Source of the DNA: Flavivirga amylovorans
Lineage (GTDB): Bacteria > Bacteroidota > Bacteroidia > Flavobacteriales > Flavobacteriaceae
NCBI RefSeq assembly: GCF_030540875.1
Contig: NZ_JAUOEM010000004.1
Coordinates: 62,001 to 126,000 of the forward strand
Direction: 5' to 3'
DNA length: 64,000 bases
Part shown: positions 16,953 through 24,827 of the stretch, one piece after another
How positions within the stretch are numbered: position 1 is the stretch's first letter
How the letters are laid out: each line of letters opens with the position of its first letter
The notes under the pieces: model-generated
The model's database searches: none
What the model saw: the letters and a program-made list of their open reading frames with translations, nothing else
Told to the model about the DNA's origin: nothing
Position numbers and translations under genes: made by a program

Positions 16953-16960
16953 CAAAAGTA
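16953..16960 (-). promoter_or_regulatory. -7 box of the beta-ketoacyl synthase gene
   Basis: Read on the minus strand this is TACTTTTG, a match to TAnnTTTG, 16 bases upstream of the TTG start. A -33 TTG is not evident. Confidence 0.4.
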
Positions 16961-17072
16961 AGTCTTATTGTATTTATTTCACATGGTTTTATCAAATGAA
17001 AATAAAATAATTTAAAAGTATGTAACAAGTTATTCTGTTATGATACTTATGTTTATGTAAAAACGCTTTTCT

Positions 17073-17504
17073 ATGGAAGACATAAAAAGAAAGAGTTGGT
17101 TTGGTAGAAATTGGCCATGGGTATTACCAGTGGGCGGATGTTTAACAATTATTATATTGTTTGCATTGGGAGCGGGAGCCATATTTTTTGGTGTTTCTAA
17201 AATATTTAAATCATCGGCTCCTTATACTTATGCCGTTGAGAGGGCTTTTGAAAATGAGGATGTTATTGATTTTTTAGGAGAGCCACTTGAAACGGATGGT
17301 ATTATAAGCGGAAATATTTCGTTAAAGAATGATGAAGGAGAGGCTGATTTTGAAATTCCTATAGCTGGTAAGAATGGAGACGGAAGCATTATAGTTGTTG
17401 CTAATAAAATAAATGATGAATGGGTTTATGAAAAATTGTATGTTTTAATAAAAGAAACGAAAGAGGAGATTAATTTGTTGGACAAAGGTTTAGAAGGTAT
17501 TTAA
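17073..17504 (+). CDS. Coa1/TIM21-family membrane protein
   Basis: A 143-residue protein with a charged N-terminus (MEDIKRKSWFGRNWPW), one membrane helix (VLPVGGCLTIIILFALGAGA) and a periplasmic domain. The pattern IISGNISLKNDEGEADFEIP, followed by GSIIVVANKINDEWVYEKL, matches the bacterial Coa1 (cytochrome oxidase assembly factor 1) family. In bacteria the function is unproven. It is the only plus-strand gene inside the biotin region and converges on bioA with a 6-base gap. Confidence 0.75.
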   Translation: MEDIKRKSWFGRNWPWVLPVGGCLTIIILFALGAGAIFFGVSKIFKSSAPYTYAVERAFENEDVIDFLGEPLETDGIISGNISLKNDEGEADFEIPIAGKNGDGSIIVVANKINDEWVYEKLYVLIKETKEEINLLDKGLEGI

Positions 17505-17510
17505 CTATGA

Positions 17511-18776
17511 TTAAACAATTTCTAAAACATCTTCAATGACTTGATAGATTTTCTGTAGTTGTTCTTTAGTAATTGTATAAGGTGCTTGAATATAGATAGT
17601 GCTTCCTAAAGGACGCAGAAATACCCCATGATCTAAAAAGAATTTAAATAATTTGTCTCGTAAATTGCCATAACGTGTCATTTCTATGTTTAAATCCAAG
17701 GCAAAAATAATCCCTGTTTGTCGTGTGGATTTTACTTTAGGATGTGTTTTTATACGTTTGTTAAATGCTTTATGTGACGCAATAACTGCTTTTATATTTT
17801 GTTGAATGACTTCAGATTGTAATAATTCTATGCTTGCTAAAGCGGCTGTACAAGCCAATGGGTTTGCCGAATATGTGTGTCCATGAAACAGACCCTTACT
17901 AATGTCGTTACTGTAGAAGGCTTCGTAGATTTTTTCAGAACATGTAGTAAGCGCCATTGGCAATAAACCCCCAGTTAAGGCTTTACTTAAACACATAATG
18001 TCTGGTTTTGTGTCTATATGAAGCGAAGCGAAATAGTCTCCTGTTTTTCCAAAACCGGTCATAACTTCGTCAGCAACAGTAACAATACCGTGTTTTTTAC
18101 AAAGTTCTAAAATAGCATTTAAGCCTTCTGAGTTGTACATTTTCATGGCTGCTGCACCTTGTACTAGAGGTTCGTATACAAAACCCGCCACTTTATTGGT
18201 TTCTACTATGGCGTTTAAAGTGTTTAAAATAGCCTCGTTGTTTTCTCCGTTTGGGGTTGGAATGCGTTTAACTTCTAAAAAGAAATCTTCAAAGGGTCCG
18301 TTGTAAACCGATAATCCAGACACGCTCATAGCACCAAAGGTGTCTCCATGGAACCCGTCTTCAAAAGCAATAAGTGTATTGCGTTTTTCTCCTTTGTTAA
18401 AATGAAATTGCAAAGCCATTTTTATACCAATTTCAACAGAGGTTGAACCATTATCACTAAAGAAAATTTTATTCTGATTGTCTGGTAGAATTTTAATAAG
18501 TGCTTCAGATAGTTTTATAGCAGGTTCATGAGTAAAGCCACTAAAAACCACTTGATCTAATTGCTGCATTTGAGTAGCAACACAACTGGTGATATATTCG
18601 TTACAATGCCCATACATACATGTGTACCATGAAGCAATGGCATCAATATATTCGTTGCCATTTTCATCATATAAAACACAGTCTTTTGCTTTGGTTATAG
18701 CAATAGTTTCTGGATGCAATTTGTGCTGTGTTAGGGGATGCCAGAGGTGTTTTTTATCGCGGTCTTGTAGAGTCAT
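17511..18776 (-). CDS. bioA: Adenosylmethionine-8-amino-7-oxononanoate transaminase
   Basis: A PLP class III aminotransferase converting 7-keto-8-aminopelargonate to 7,8-diaminopelargonate with SAM as donor. Motifs are HLWHPLTQH at the N-terminus, DEVMTGFGKTG, the PLP lysine in CLSKALTGG, and LFHGHTYSANPLA. I chose the ATG at 18776 (MTLQDRDKKHLWHPL, 421 residues). An upstream in-frame ATG at 18809 would add 11 residues encoded by a palindromic repeat that fills the bioD-bioA gap. It belongs to the bioF-DUF2007-bioD-bioA run. Confidence 0.96.
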   Translation of the reverse strand: MTLQDRDKKHLWHPLTQHKLHPETIAITKAKDCVLYDENGNEYIDAIASWYTCMYGHCNEYITSCVATQMQQLDQVVFSGFTHEPAIKLSEALIKILPDNQNKIFFSDNGSTSVEIGIKMALQFHFNKGEKRNTLIAFEDGFHGDTFGAMSVSGLSVYNGPFEDFFLEVKRIPTPNGENNEAILNTLNAIVETNKVAGFVYEPLVQGAAAMKMYNSEGLNAILELCKKHGIVTVADEVMTGFGKTGDYFASLHIDTKPDIMCLSKALTGGLLPMALTTCSEKIYEAFYSNDISKGLFHGHTYSANPLACTAALASIELLQSEVIQQNIKAVIASHKAFNKRIKTHPKVKSTRQTGIIFALDLNIEMTRYGNLRDKLFKFFLDHGVFLRPLGSTIYIQAPYTITKEQLQKIYQVIEDVLEIV

Positions 18777-18783
18777 AGGTATC

Positions 18784-18858
18784 GTCATTTCTGCGAGAGC
18801 AGTATCCATTATTTTATTTTTATTTTCAATATATAAGATTCGCCTTCGCGGGAATGAC
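18784..18858. repeat. Palindromic repeat filling the bioD-bioA spacer
   Basis: GTCATT (18784-18789) and AATGAC (18853-18858) bound the element. Inside are CTGCGAGAGCAG and CGCCTTCGCG mini-hairpins, the form of GTCATTCC-type scattered repeats. It begins 2 bases after the bioD stop (on the minus strand) and ends 7 bases before the preferred bioA ATG. Confidence 0.7.
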
Positions 18859-18860
18859 AG

Positions 18861-19469
18861 TTACAATCTGCTTTTAAATAATTCAGCATAGTCACTCACC
18901 ACATTTTTATCAAAATAAGGTTCTTCATTAATACGGCCAATAACGGGAACCTTTGTCATTTTATTAATAATATCTTCGGTGGTTTTATGTTCATTGCCAC
19001 TAAAAATAACAGAGATGTCGAATCCTTTTTCTTTTAAAGCGTTTACTGTTAATAACGTATGATTAATACTGCCAAGATAATGCCTGGAAACAACAATCAC
19101 TTTATAGTCGGGCTTAATAAGATCTAAAATCGTTTGGGTATCATTTATAGGTACTAATAAACCACCTGCGCCTTCAATGATTAAATGATTTTTTGTTTTA
19201 GGAGCATTTATTTGTTTTATGTCTATTGAAACTCCATCAATATCTGCTGCTGCATGCGGACTCATGGGCGTTTCTAAGGCATAGCTATTTGGGTGAATTT
19301 TAGACTTGGTATTGCTAATAAGTTTTTTAACGGTATGTTTATCGTCATGGTCTAGTTCACCTGCTTGAATTGGTTTCCAATAGTCTGCTTGCAACGCTTC
19401 AGTGACTATCGCTGAGGCAATCGTTTTACCAACGTCTGTAGATATTCCTGTGATGAAATATGTCTTCAT
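18861..19469 (-). CDS. bioD: Dethiobiotin synthetase
   Basis: A 202-residue ATP-dependent carboxylase closing the ureido ring of dethiobiotin. The P-loop GISTDVGKT sits at residues 6-14, WKPIQAG carries the substrate-contacting lysine, and IEGAGGLLVPIND is the conserved BioD block. The start ATG at 19469 overlaps the upstream TGA as ATGA, so translation is probably coupled. A longer ORF reaching 19493 is less likely. Confidence 0.96.
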   Translation of the reverse strand: MKTYFITGISTDVGKTIASAIVTEALQADYWKPIQAGELDHDDKHTVKKLISNTKSKIHPNSYALETPMSPHAAADIDGVSIDIKQINAPKTKNHLIIEGAGGLLVPINDTQTILDLIKPDYKVIVVSRHYLGSINHTLLTVNALKEKGFDISVIFSGNEHKTTEDIINKMTKVPVIGRINEEPYFDKNVVSDYAELFKSRL

Positions 19470-19879
19470 TTTAAATCGAATTCTGTTTTGCAATCTTCAC
19501 ATTTATACTTGTGTTTTGTATAAAAAGGAAGTGAAGAAAATAAAAAACCAAAAATAAACCAGAATAATGATTTAGCATCTTTTATTGTAGAAAATAATTC
19601 TACTTTTTCACTTTTACAATTAGGACAGTTTATAGTATGACCTTCATCATCAATAGAGTACTTCTCAATAGAATCCAATATATGTTGTGCTTTTAATGCC
19701 TGGCGAGATAACACTTTTAATTTCACACCTCCAATAGCATTACTTACTAAAGGATCTGTATCTATAGTTAGATTGTCTGATAAAAAAACTTCAATACCTT
19801 CTGCTTCTAGCCGTCCTTTAATAATTTGGGCTTCAGATGAATATTGAAACCTAGCTATTGTTTTAAATCTATCACCCAT
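19466..19879 (-). CDS. DUF2007-type protein with zinc ribbon
   Basis: A 137-residue protein. The N-terminal half (FKTIARFQYSSEAQIIKGRL, VFLSDNLTIDTDP, VKLKVLSRQ) matches the DUF2007 'putative signal-transducing' ferredoxin-like fold. The C-terminal half has CPNCKSEKVE and CEDC, probably a zinc ribbon, with a short hydrophobic FWFIFGFLFSSLPFY between the two cysteine pairs. It overlaps bioF by 8 bases and bioD by 4, so it is embedded in the biotin operon. Its role in biotin synthesis is unknown. Confidence 0.8.
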   Translation of the reverse strand: MGDRFKTIARFQYSSEAQIIKGRLEAEGIEVFLSDNLTIDTDPLVSNAIGGVKLKVLSRQALKAQHILDSIEKYSIDDEGHTINCPNCKSEKVELFSTIKDAKSLFWFIFGFLFSSLPFYTKHKYKCEDCKTEFDLK

Positions 19880-21020
19880 ATGTATGTAGAGTAGCTAGTA
19901 ATTTTAATACGTTCGATATGTCTTCTTCAGAATTAAACGCGTGTAAACAAAAACGTAATCGCTCTTGCTCTTTTGGAACCGTTGGTGATAATATGGGTTT
20001 TATATTAAAACCTTTTTCCTGAAACTTTTGGGCGATTAATTTCACAGTGTCATTTCCAGAAATAATACAGCAGTGTATGGCGGAATCACTTTCTATAAAA
20101 TAGTTTTGAAGGCCATTTTCAATAATCTCACTTTTAAAATGAGCAATGTTTTTATGAAGCTGTTTTCTGTTTTCGGTTAAAACTAATTCGTGATAAGCAG
20201 CATGAATATTAGCTAAGGTATGAGGTGTTAGAGCTGTGGTATAGATAAAGCTTCGAGCAAAATTCACCAAATATTGTTTTAAAGCATCACTTCCTATAAT
20301 GGCAGCACCATGCGTCCCAATAGCCTTTCCGAATGTAATGATTCTAGCAAAAACATCCTCCTCTAATTCTAAATGTTGAACTAAACCGATGCCGCGTTCT
20401 CCAAAAACACCAACAGCATGTGCTTCGTCTATAATAAAATAAGCATTATGATCTTTACATAGTTGCGCCATCCCTTTTAGGTCTGGAGAATCACCATCCA
20501 TTGAAAAAATAGATTCTGTAACAATGTATATGTTAGTTTCTTGTGAGACCTCTCGATTGCGCTCGAGGAGATACTCTAAGTCCTGTAAACTATTATGCTT
20601 AAACTTATAAGCTTTTGCATTAGAGAGTTTAATGCCATCACGAATAGATGCGTGGATATATTCATCATATAAAATAATATCGCCTCGTTGTGGAATACAT
20701 GAAAAGATCCCCACATTGGCATCGTAACCTGAATTAAAAATTAAAGCAGATTCGCTATTATGAAAATCAGATAATAAGGATTCTATAATATTGAAAAGCG
20801 GATGGTTTCCTGAAAGTAGCCGTGAGCCTGTTGCCCCATTATGGGTTATGTTGTGTCCAACTAAAAATTCATGAGTCCTATTAAAAATGATTTCAGACTT
20901 AGAAAAACCCAAATAATCATTAGATGAAAAATCTATTAAATTATTTTGTATTCCCAATTGACGTAACGCATTATTCGCTTTACGTTCTTCTAGTCTTTTT
21001 TGTAGTTTTTTAGGAAACAT
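19872..21020 (-). CDS. bioF: 8-amino-7-oxononanoate synthase
   Basis: A PLP-dependent alpha-oxoamine synthase joining pimeloyl thioester and alanine, the first step of ring assembly in biotin synthesis. Motifs are IDFSSNDYLGFSKS, GATGSRLLSGNHPL, YIVTESIFSMDGDSPDL, DEAHAVGVFGERG, and the PLP lysine in ITFGKAIGTHGAA. I prefer the ATG at 21020 (MFPKKLQKRLEERKA, 382 residues) over an ATG five codons upstream. It is the first gene of the bioF-DUF2007-bioD-bioA run. Confidence 0.95.
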   Translation of the reverse strand: MFPKKLQKRLEERKANNALRQLGIQNNLIDFSSNDYLGFSKSEIIFNRTHEFLVGHNITHNGATGSRLLSGNHPLFNIIESLLSDFHNSESALIFNSGYDANVGIFSCIPQRGDIILYDEYIHASIRDGIKLSNAKAYKFKHNSLQDLEYLLERNREVSQETNIYIVTESIFSMDGDSPDLKGMAQLCKDHNAYFIIDEAHAVGVFGERGIGLVQHLELEEDVFARIITFGKAIGTHGAAIIGSDALKQYLVNFARSFIYTTALTPHTLANIHAAYHELVLTENRKQLHKNIAHFKSEIIENGLQNYFIESDSAIHCCIISGNDTVKLIAQKFQEKGFNIKPILSPTVPKEQERLRFCLHAFNSEEDISNVLKLLATLHTYG

Positions 21021-21072
21021 GGGGTAAAGATACAAAGACCTATTAGCTTATAGAAATATCTTTTTTTTGATA

Positions 21073-21108
21073 AAAAATTATTGTTTATCAATAATTTTTA
21101 TATATTTG
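21073..21108 (+). promoter_or_regulatory. Promoter with 11-bp palindromic operator
   Basis: TATATTTG (21101-21108) is a perfect -7 box, with TTG at 21081-21083 and a 17-base spacer. A perfect inverted repeat, AAAAATTATTG (21073-21083) and CAATAATTTTT (21089-21099), spans from the -33 box to just before the -7 box. This is an excellent position for repression, perhaps by the HTH protein encoded third in the operon. Confidence 0.65.
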
Positions 21109-21163
21109 TTATCGTTAAACAATAATTTAAAATGAAAACAAAACAAATTTTAGCTATATAATT

Positions 21164-21688
21164 ATGAGAGATAATACTAATATTTTGATGATCGTTACTT
21201 GGGTTGTTTTACTGTCTTCAGCTTCTATTTTACTGAATGATATTAGAGAGTTTGATTTTAATCAATTTAAAGAGTTTCAGAGTTGGGCAAAATCTGCAAA
21301 CAAAAACGAATCTTGGTTTACTTCAAAAAATTCGATACAATGGAGTTATTACTTTATTAGTGCTTGTTTGTTTTTATGTAGAGCTTATCTTATTTATGGA
21401 TTTTCTTATTTTTTATCGATTCTAAAAGAGGTGGAAAACGGAAATTATTTTAGCATCAATATTATTAAGTATTTTAAGAAGTTAGGAAGTATTTTTATTT
21501 GGTATACAATTAACGTTTTGGTGTTAAGATTTCTTTTAGCGTCTATAGGTAAATCTACTTTCAACTTTTTTAATGAACTAAAAACAGAATTCACTTTTTT
21601 AATTCCAGCAGGCTTAGCTTTTTATATTCTTGCAGAAATATTTAAGCGTGCTAAGGAAATACAAGAAGAAAACGATTTAACAATTTAA
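21164..21688 (+). CDS. DUF2975 membrane protein 1
   Basis: A 174-residue, four-helix membrane protein (segments near 5-25, 65-90, 108-128 and 140-160) ending IFKRAKEIQEENDLTI. The helix layout and the conserved tail 'A.EIQEENDLTI' followed by an HTH gene are those of DUF2975 proteins. A 9-codon ORF (21132-21161, MKTKQILAI) precedes it in another frame and may be a leader. The next gene encodes a second, diverged member of the same family. Confidence 0.75.
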   Translation: MRDNTNILMIVTWVVLLSSASILLNDIREFDFNQFKEFQSWAKSANKNESWFTSKNSIQWSYYFISACLFLCRAYLIYGFSYFLSILKEVENGNYFSINIIKYFKKLGSIFIWYTINVLVLRFLLASIGKSTFNFFNELKTEFTFLIPAGLAFYILAEIFKRAKEIQEENDLTI

Positions 21689-21692
21689 AAAA

Positions 21693-22220
21693 ATGAAAAA
21701 AATAGCTTATACATCATCAAAAGTTCTCTTTTATATATATTCAGCTTTATATCTTTTTATAATGATATTTTCAATACTCTCATATTTTGAATATAAATTT
21801 GGCATACAGATTCCGTTTATTGAAGTTATAGAAAATCGCCCCAAAATTAAGGTTCCCATACTAGGTTTACGGATAAATATTCCATTAAATTATTCCATTC
21901 TTATTATGTGGTCTGCCATGTCATATTATGCTATCTATTTTTACTCATTTAAAGAGTTTTTAAAAGTATTTGTCAAAAAAAACATGTTTGAAACAAAATC
22001 TTTAAAACGATTGCAATTCTTTTTAATATTAAATGTTATTCCTCTTATTTATATTATAATATTGACTGTTTCATTTTTAATAAGCGGAAGCGCTTTTCGT
22101 CTTGAAGATGATTATTTTATAGTATTAGCTCATTTAGTAATAGCTTTTTTAATATATCTATATCTAGATGTTTTGAAAAAGGGTAAGCATATACAAGAAG
22201 AAAACGAACTAACCATATAA
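21693..22220 (+). CDS. DUF2975 membrane protein 2
   Basis: A 175-residue membrane protein with four hydrophobic segments (near 8-30, 65-85, 108-130 and 143-160). Its tail GKHIQEENELTI nearly repeats that of the preceding gene. The two probably arose by duplication or form a hetero-oligomer. It begins 4 bases after the upstream stop and is followed 2 bases later by the HTH regulator, so the three genes are one transcription unit. Confidence 0.75.
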   Translation: MKKIAYTSSKVLFYIYSALYLFIMIFSILSYFEYKFGIQIPFIEVIENRPKIKVPILGLRINIPLNYSILIMWSAMSYYAIYFYSFKEFLKVFVKKNMFETKSLKRLQFFLILNVIPLIYIIILTVSFLISGSAFRLEDDYFIVLAHLVIAFLIYLYLDVLKKGKHIQEENELTI

Positions 22221-22222
22221 CT

Positions 22223-22429
22223 ATGCCAATTATTGTAAATCTTGATAGGATACTTGCCGAGCGTAAAATGAAAAGCAAAGAGTTGGCCGAAATAATTGGT
22301 ATAACCACAGCAAACCTTTCCATTTTAAAATCTGGTAAAGCAAAAGCAGTACGTTTTTCTACATTGGAGGCTATTTGTAAAGCATTAGATTGTCAACCTG
22401 CTGATATATTAGAGTATGTAGAGGGATGA
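22223..22429 (+). CDS. Small Cro/CI-type HTH regulator
   Basis: A 68-residue protein consisting of one XRE/Cro helix-turn-helix (LAEIIGITTANLSILKSGKA, then FSTLEAICKALDCQPADILEY). This matches the YozG-like regulators that regularly follow DUF2975 genes. As the last gene of the cassette it is a candidate for binding the palindrome in the promoter at 21073-21099. The palindrome binding is inference. Confidence 0.88.
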   Translation: MPIIVNLDRILAERKMKSKELAEIIGITTANLSILKSGKAKAVRFSTLEAICKALDCQPADILEYVEG

Positions 22430-22480
22430 TTTGACTTTAAACATGTATTTTTGAAATACAAATTCAATTCTTAATCTATT

Positions 22481-22939
22481 ATGAAAACGTTTTTCTTTCT
22501 TTTATTGCTTACTATTTCCTGTATCGGTTTTGCACAGAATAATCATATTGTAAAAACTGAAGATGGAAGGCGTGTCTTGCTTAAAGCTGATTTTACTTGG
22601 GAGTATATTGATGCAGAAAAGTCTGAAGATGTTACAAATAATACTACTGTAACAGATGATTTAAATTCAAAAGAAAATGAAGGATGTAACTTAACTGAGG
22701 ATTTTGTTGAGCCTAAGTTGAATAAAAAAATTCAAGCCCAATTAAAAAAGGGGAGAGCAACAATTGCTCATGTGAAAAAGAAAGTTGCTAAAGATTATAA
22801 ATGTGAGGTTTCAGATGTTTTACTAATATCGGTTTCAGAACAAAAGTCGAAAGCTGTTTATCATTTTTGTGCTAATGGTACTAAAACGGCTTACAAACGT
22901 ATCGGTAATTCTATCGTAAAGAAGGATACGTTTTTTTAA
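22481..22939 (+). CDS. Exported DUF3157-like protein
   Basis: A 152-residue exported protein with a signal peptide (MKTFFFLLLLTISCIGFAQ). Next comes VKTEDGRRVLLKADFTWEYI, a segment like that of DUF3157 proteins. A low-complexity linker follows, then a basic C-terminal domain with three cysteines. Function is unknown. A TATTTTTG box at 22446-22453 could be its -7 element. It ends one base before the convergent neighbour ends. Confidence 0.65.
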   Translation: MKTFFFLLLLTISCIGFAQNNHIVKTEDGRRVLLKADFTWEYIDAEKSEDVTNNTTVTDDLNSKENEGCNLTEDFVEPKLNKKIQAQLKKGRATIAHVKKKVAKDYKCEVSDVLLISVSEQKSKAVYHFCANGTKTAYKRIGNSIVKKDTFF

Positions 22940-23488
22940 TTAATCTAAATATACCATTTTACCTGTTTCTTTAGATGCTTTTTTGTCTATCCATCTATAA
23001 TTGTTAGGAACAGTTGCGTCTAATATACTAATTTGGAGAAGTTCCGAAATTTCATAACCAATTAAAAATGCTTCTGTATAGTCATATTTTTCATAAAGTT
23101 CCCAATGCTTGTTTCTATCATACCATAGATTAACTTCAAATATTTTTTCTCCATCTTCGAGAGGTTGATGAAATATAGAAACATACTCATAATTAGATAT
23201 TGTTATCCATTGTCCCAATCTGATAGGACCTATTTCAAAGGTTTGTCTAAACTTTGATTTTTTAGTATCTATATATACGCTCTTATGAAAAGAAAAAGCA
23301 ATGCCGATCCCCATTAAATAAATAACAGATTCTAGACTATGACCAATATCTGTTATATTGTTATCATTCCAATTAGCCATGTATAATATGTAAGCCAGAA
23401 GCCCTATTGCTGTAGTGAAAAAAAGAGAGGCAATAATGCGCTGCCATAAAGGGCGTCCCTTTTCGGATACAATTATATGCTTATTCAT
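22940..23488 (-). CDS. Hypothetical two-helix membrane protein
   Basis: A 182-residue protein with two membrane helices (about 17-38 and 50-68) and a C-terminal cytoplasmic or periplasmic beta-rich domain (KFRQTFEIGPIRLGQWITIS, EKIFEVNLWYDRNKHWELY). The layout resembles PH-like membrane proteins, but I do not recognise a family. Its stop abuts the convergent DUF3157-like gene without a gap. Confidence 0.7.
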   Translation of the reverse strand: MNKHIIVSEKGRPLWQRIIASLFFTTAIGLLAYILYMANWNDNNITDIGHSLESVIYLMGIGIAFSFHKSVYIDTKKSKFRQTFEIGPIRLGQWITISNYEYVSIFHQPLEDGEKIFEVNLWYDRNKHWELYEKYDYTEAFLIGYEISELLQISILDATVPNNYRWIDKKASKETGKMVYLD

Positions 23489-23570
23489 AAACCAAATATA
23501 AGAAAAGACGCCATGTTTATTATGTATTATAGTATTTTAAAAAACATTGAAATCCTGTATATTTACTATT

Positions 23571-24827
23571 ATGTATGCTTTAGTAGATTGTAATAATTTT
23601 TATGCGTCTTGCGAACGTACTTTTAACCCTAATTTACGCAACAAACCCATTGCTATTTTAAGTAATAATGATGGTTGTGTTATTTCGCGCAGTGATGAAG
23701 CTAAAGCATTAAACCTTCCTATGGGGGCTCCTATTTTTAAATGGGAAGCCTTTTGTAAGGCTAATAATATTCTTGTGTATTCTTCTAATTATCCATTGTA
23801 TGGGGATATGAGTAGTCGCGTTATGACCATATTAGAGGGGTTTACTCCAGATGTTGAGGTGTACAGTATTGATGAGGCCTTTGTGCAATTTAAAGGTTTT
23901 GAAGATTACAATTTTGAAGATTACGGAAACCAAATAAGGCAGCGCATTTTAAAATGGACTGGTATTCCTACTTGTGTGGGGATTGCTCCAACAAAAGCTT
24001 TGAGCAAGGTGGCTAATAAAATAGCTCGTAAATTTCCAAACGAAACCAATGGTGTTTATGTAATTGATTCTGAAGAGAAAAAAATGAAAGCTTTAAAATG
24101 GATAAAATTAGAAGCTGTTTGGGGGATTGGGCGTGGATTGCAAAAGCGATTAAAAATAAAAGGATGCAATACAGCTTTGGATTTTGTCGAATTGCCAGAT
24201 GAATGGGTGCGTAAGAATTTCTCAATTACTGAATGGAAGCTAAAGAAAGATTTAGAAGGCGTTTCTAAGTTGACATTGGATGAATTCCAAACGAAAAGAG
24301 CGATTGCAACAACCAGAAGTTTTGAATATACCTTCTCTGATATTGAGAATATTAAAGAACGAATCTCAACATTCGCAACAAGTTGTGCTGAAAAATTACG
24401 TAAGCAAGGTTCTAGTTGTCATATTATCTATGTTATTTTAAGTAGTGACAGACATAAAAAAGGAACGGAGCAACATAGGGCAAGTAAAGCTGTAAATTTA
24501 CCATACCCAACTAATTCATCTTTAATTATTAGTAATTGTGCTTTAGATAGTGTAGTTTCAATTTTTAAAGAAGGCGTGAAGTATAAACGAGCAGGTGTTA
24601 TTGTGACTGGTTTAGTTCCAACAAGTAACCATCAATTAGATATGTTTGAAAGTGAAAATCCAAAACATAAACCATTGATGGATACTATAGATATATTGAA
24701 TACTAAATATGAAAATTATAAAGTAAAGCTAGGAAACCAGGACTTAAAACGAACTTGGAAAATGCGTCAAGAGCGATTATCTCCAAGGTATACAACTAAT
24801 ATTAATGATATTATAAAAGTAACATGA
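23571..24827 (+). CDS. umuC: Y-family DNA polymerase UmuC
   Basis: A 418-residue translesion polymerase subunit. Motifs are YALVDCNNFYASCERTF with the metal-binding Asp, the catalytic SIDEAF, CVGIAPTKALSKVANKIA, and the HhH segment EAVWGIGRGLQKRLKIKG. The C-terminal part (SPRYTTNINDIIKV) is the UmuC extension absent from DinB. The ATG at 23571 gives the standard N-terminus; a TTG eight codons upstream is less likely. It overlaps umuD as ATGA. umuC precedes umuD here, the reverse of the enterobacterial order. Confidence 0.95.
   Translation: MYALVDCNNFYASCERTFNPNLRNKPIAILSNNDGCVISRSDEAKALNLPMGAPIFKWEAFCKANNILVYSSNYPLYGDMSSRVMTILEGFTPDVEVYSIDEAFVQFKGFEDYNFEDYGNQIRQRILKWTGIPTCVGIAPTKALSKVANKIARKFPNETNGVYVIDSEEKKMKALKWIKLEAVWGIGRGLQKRLKIKGCNTALDFVELPDEWVRKNFSITEWKLKKDLEGVSKLTLDEFQTKRAIATTRSFEYTFSDIENIKERISTFATSCAEKLRKQGSSCHIIYVILSSDRHKKGTEQHRASKAVNLPYPTNSSLIISNCALDSVVSIFKEGVKYKRAGVIVTGLVPTSNHQLDMFESENPKHKPLMDTIDILNTKYENYKVKLGNQDLKRTWKMRQERLSPRYTTNINDIIKVT

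Noticed and set aside
18777-18809. Upstream ATG as the bioA start
   Set aside because: The extra 11 residues are encoded largely by a palindromic repeat, and the family N-terminus begins at the ATG at 18776.
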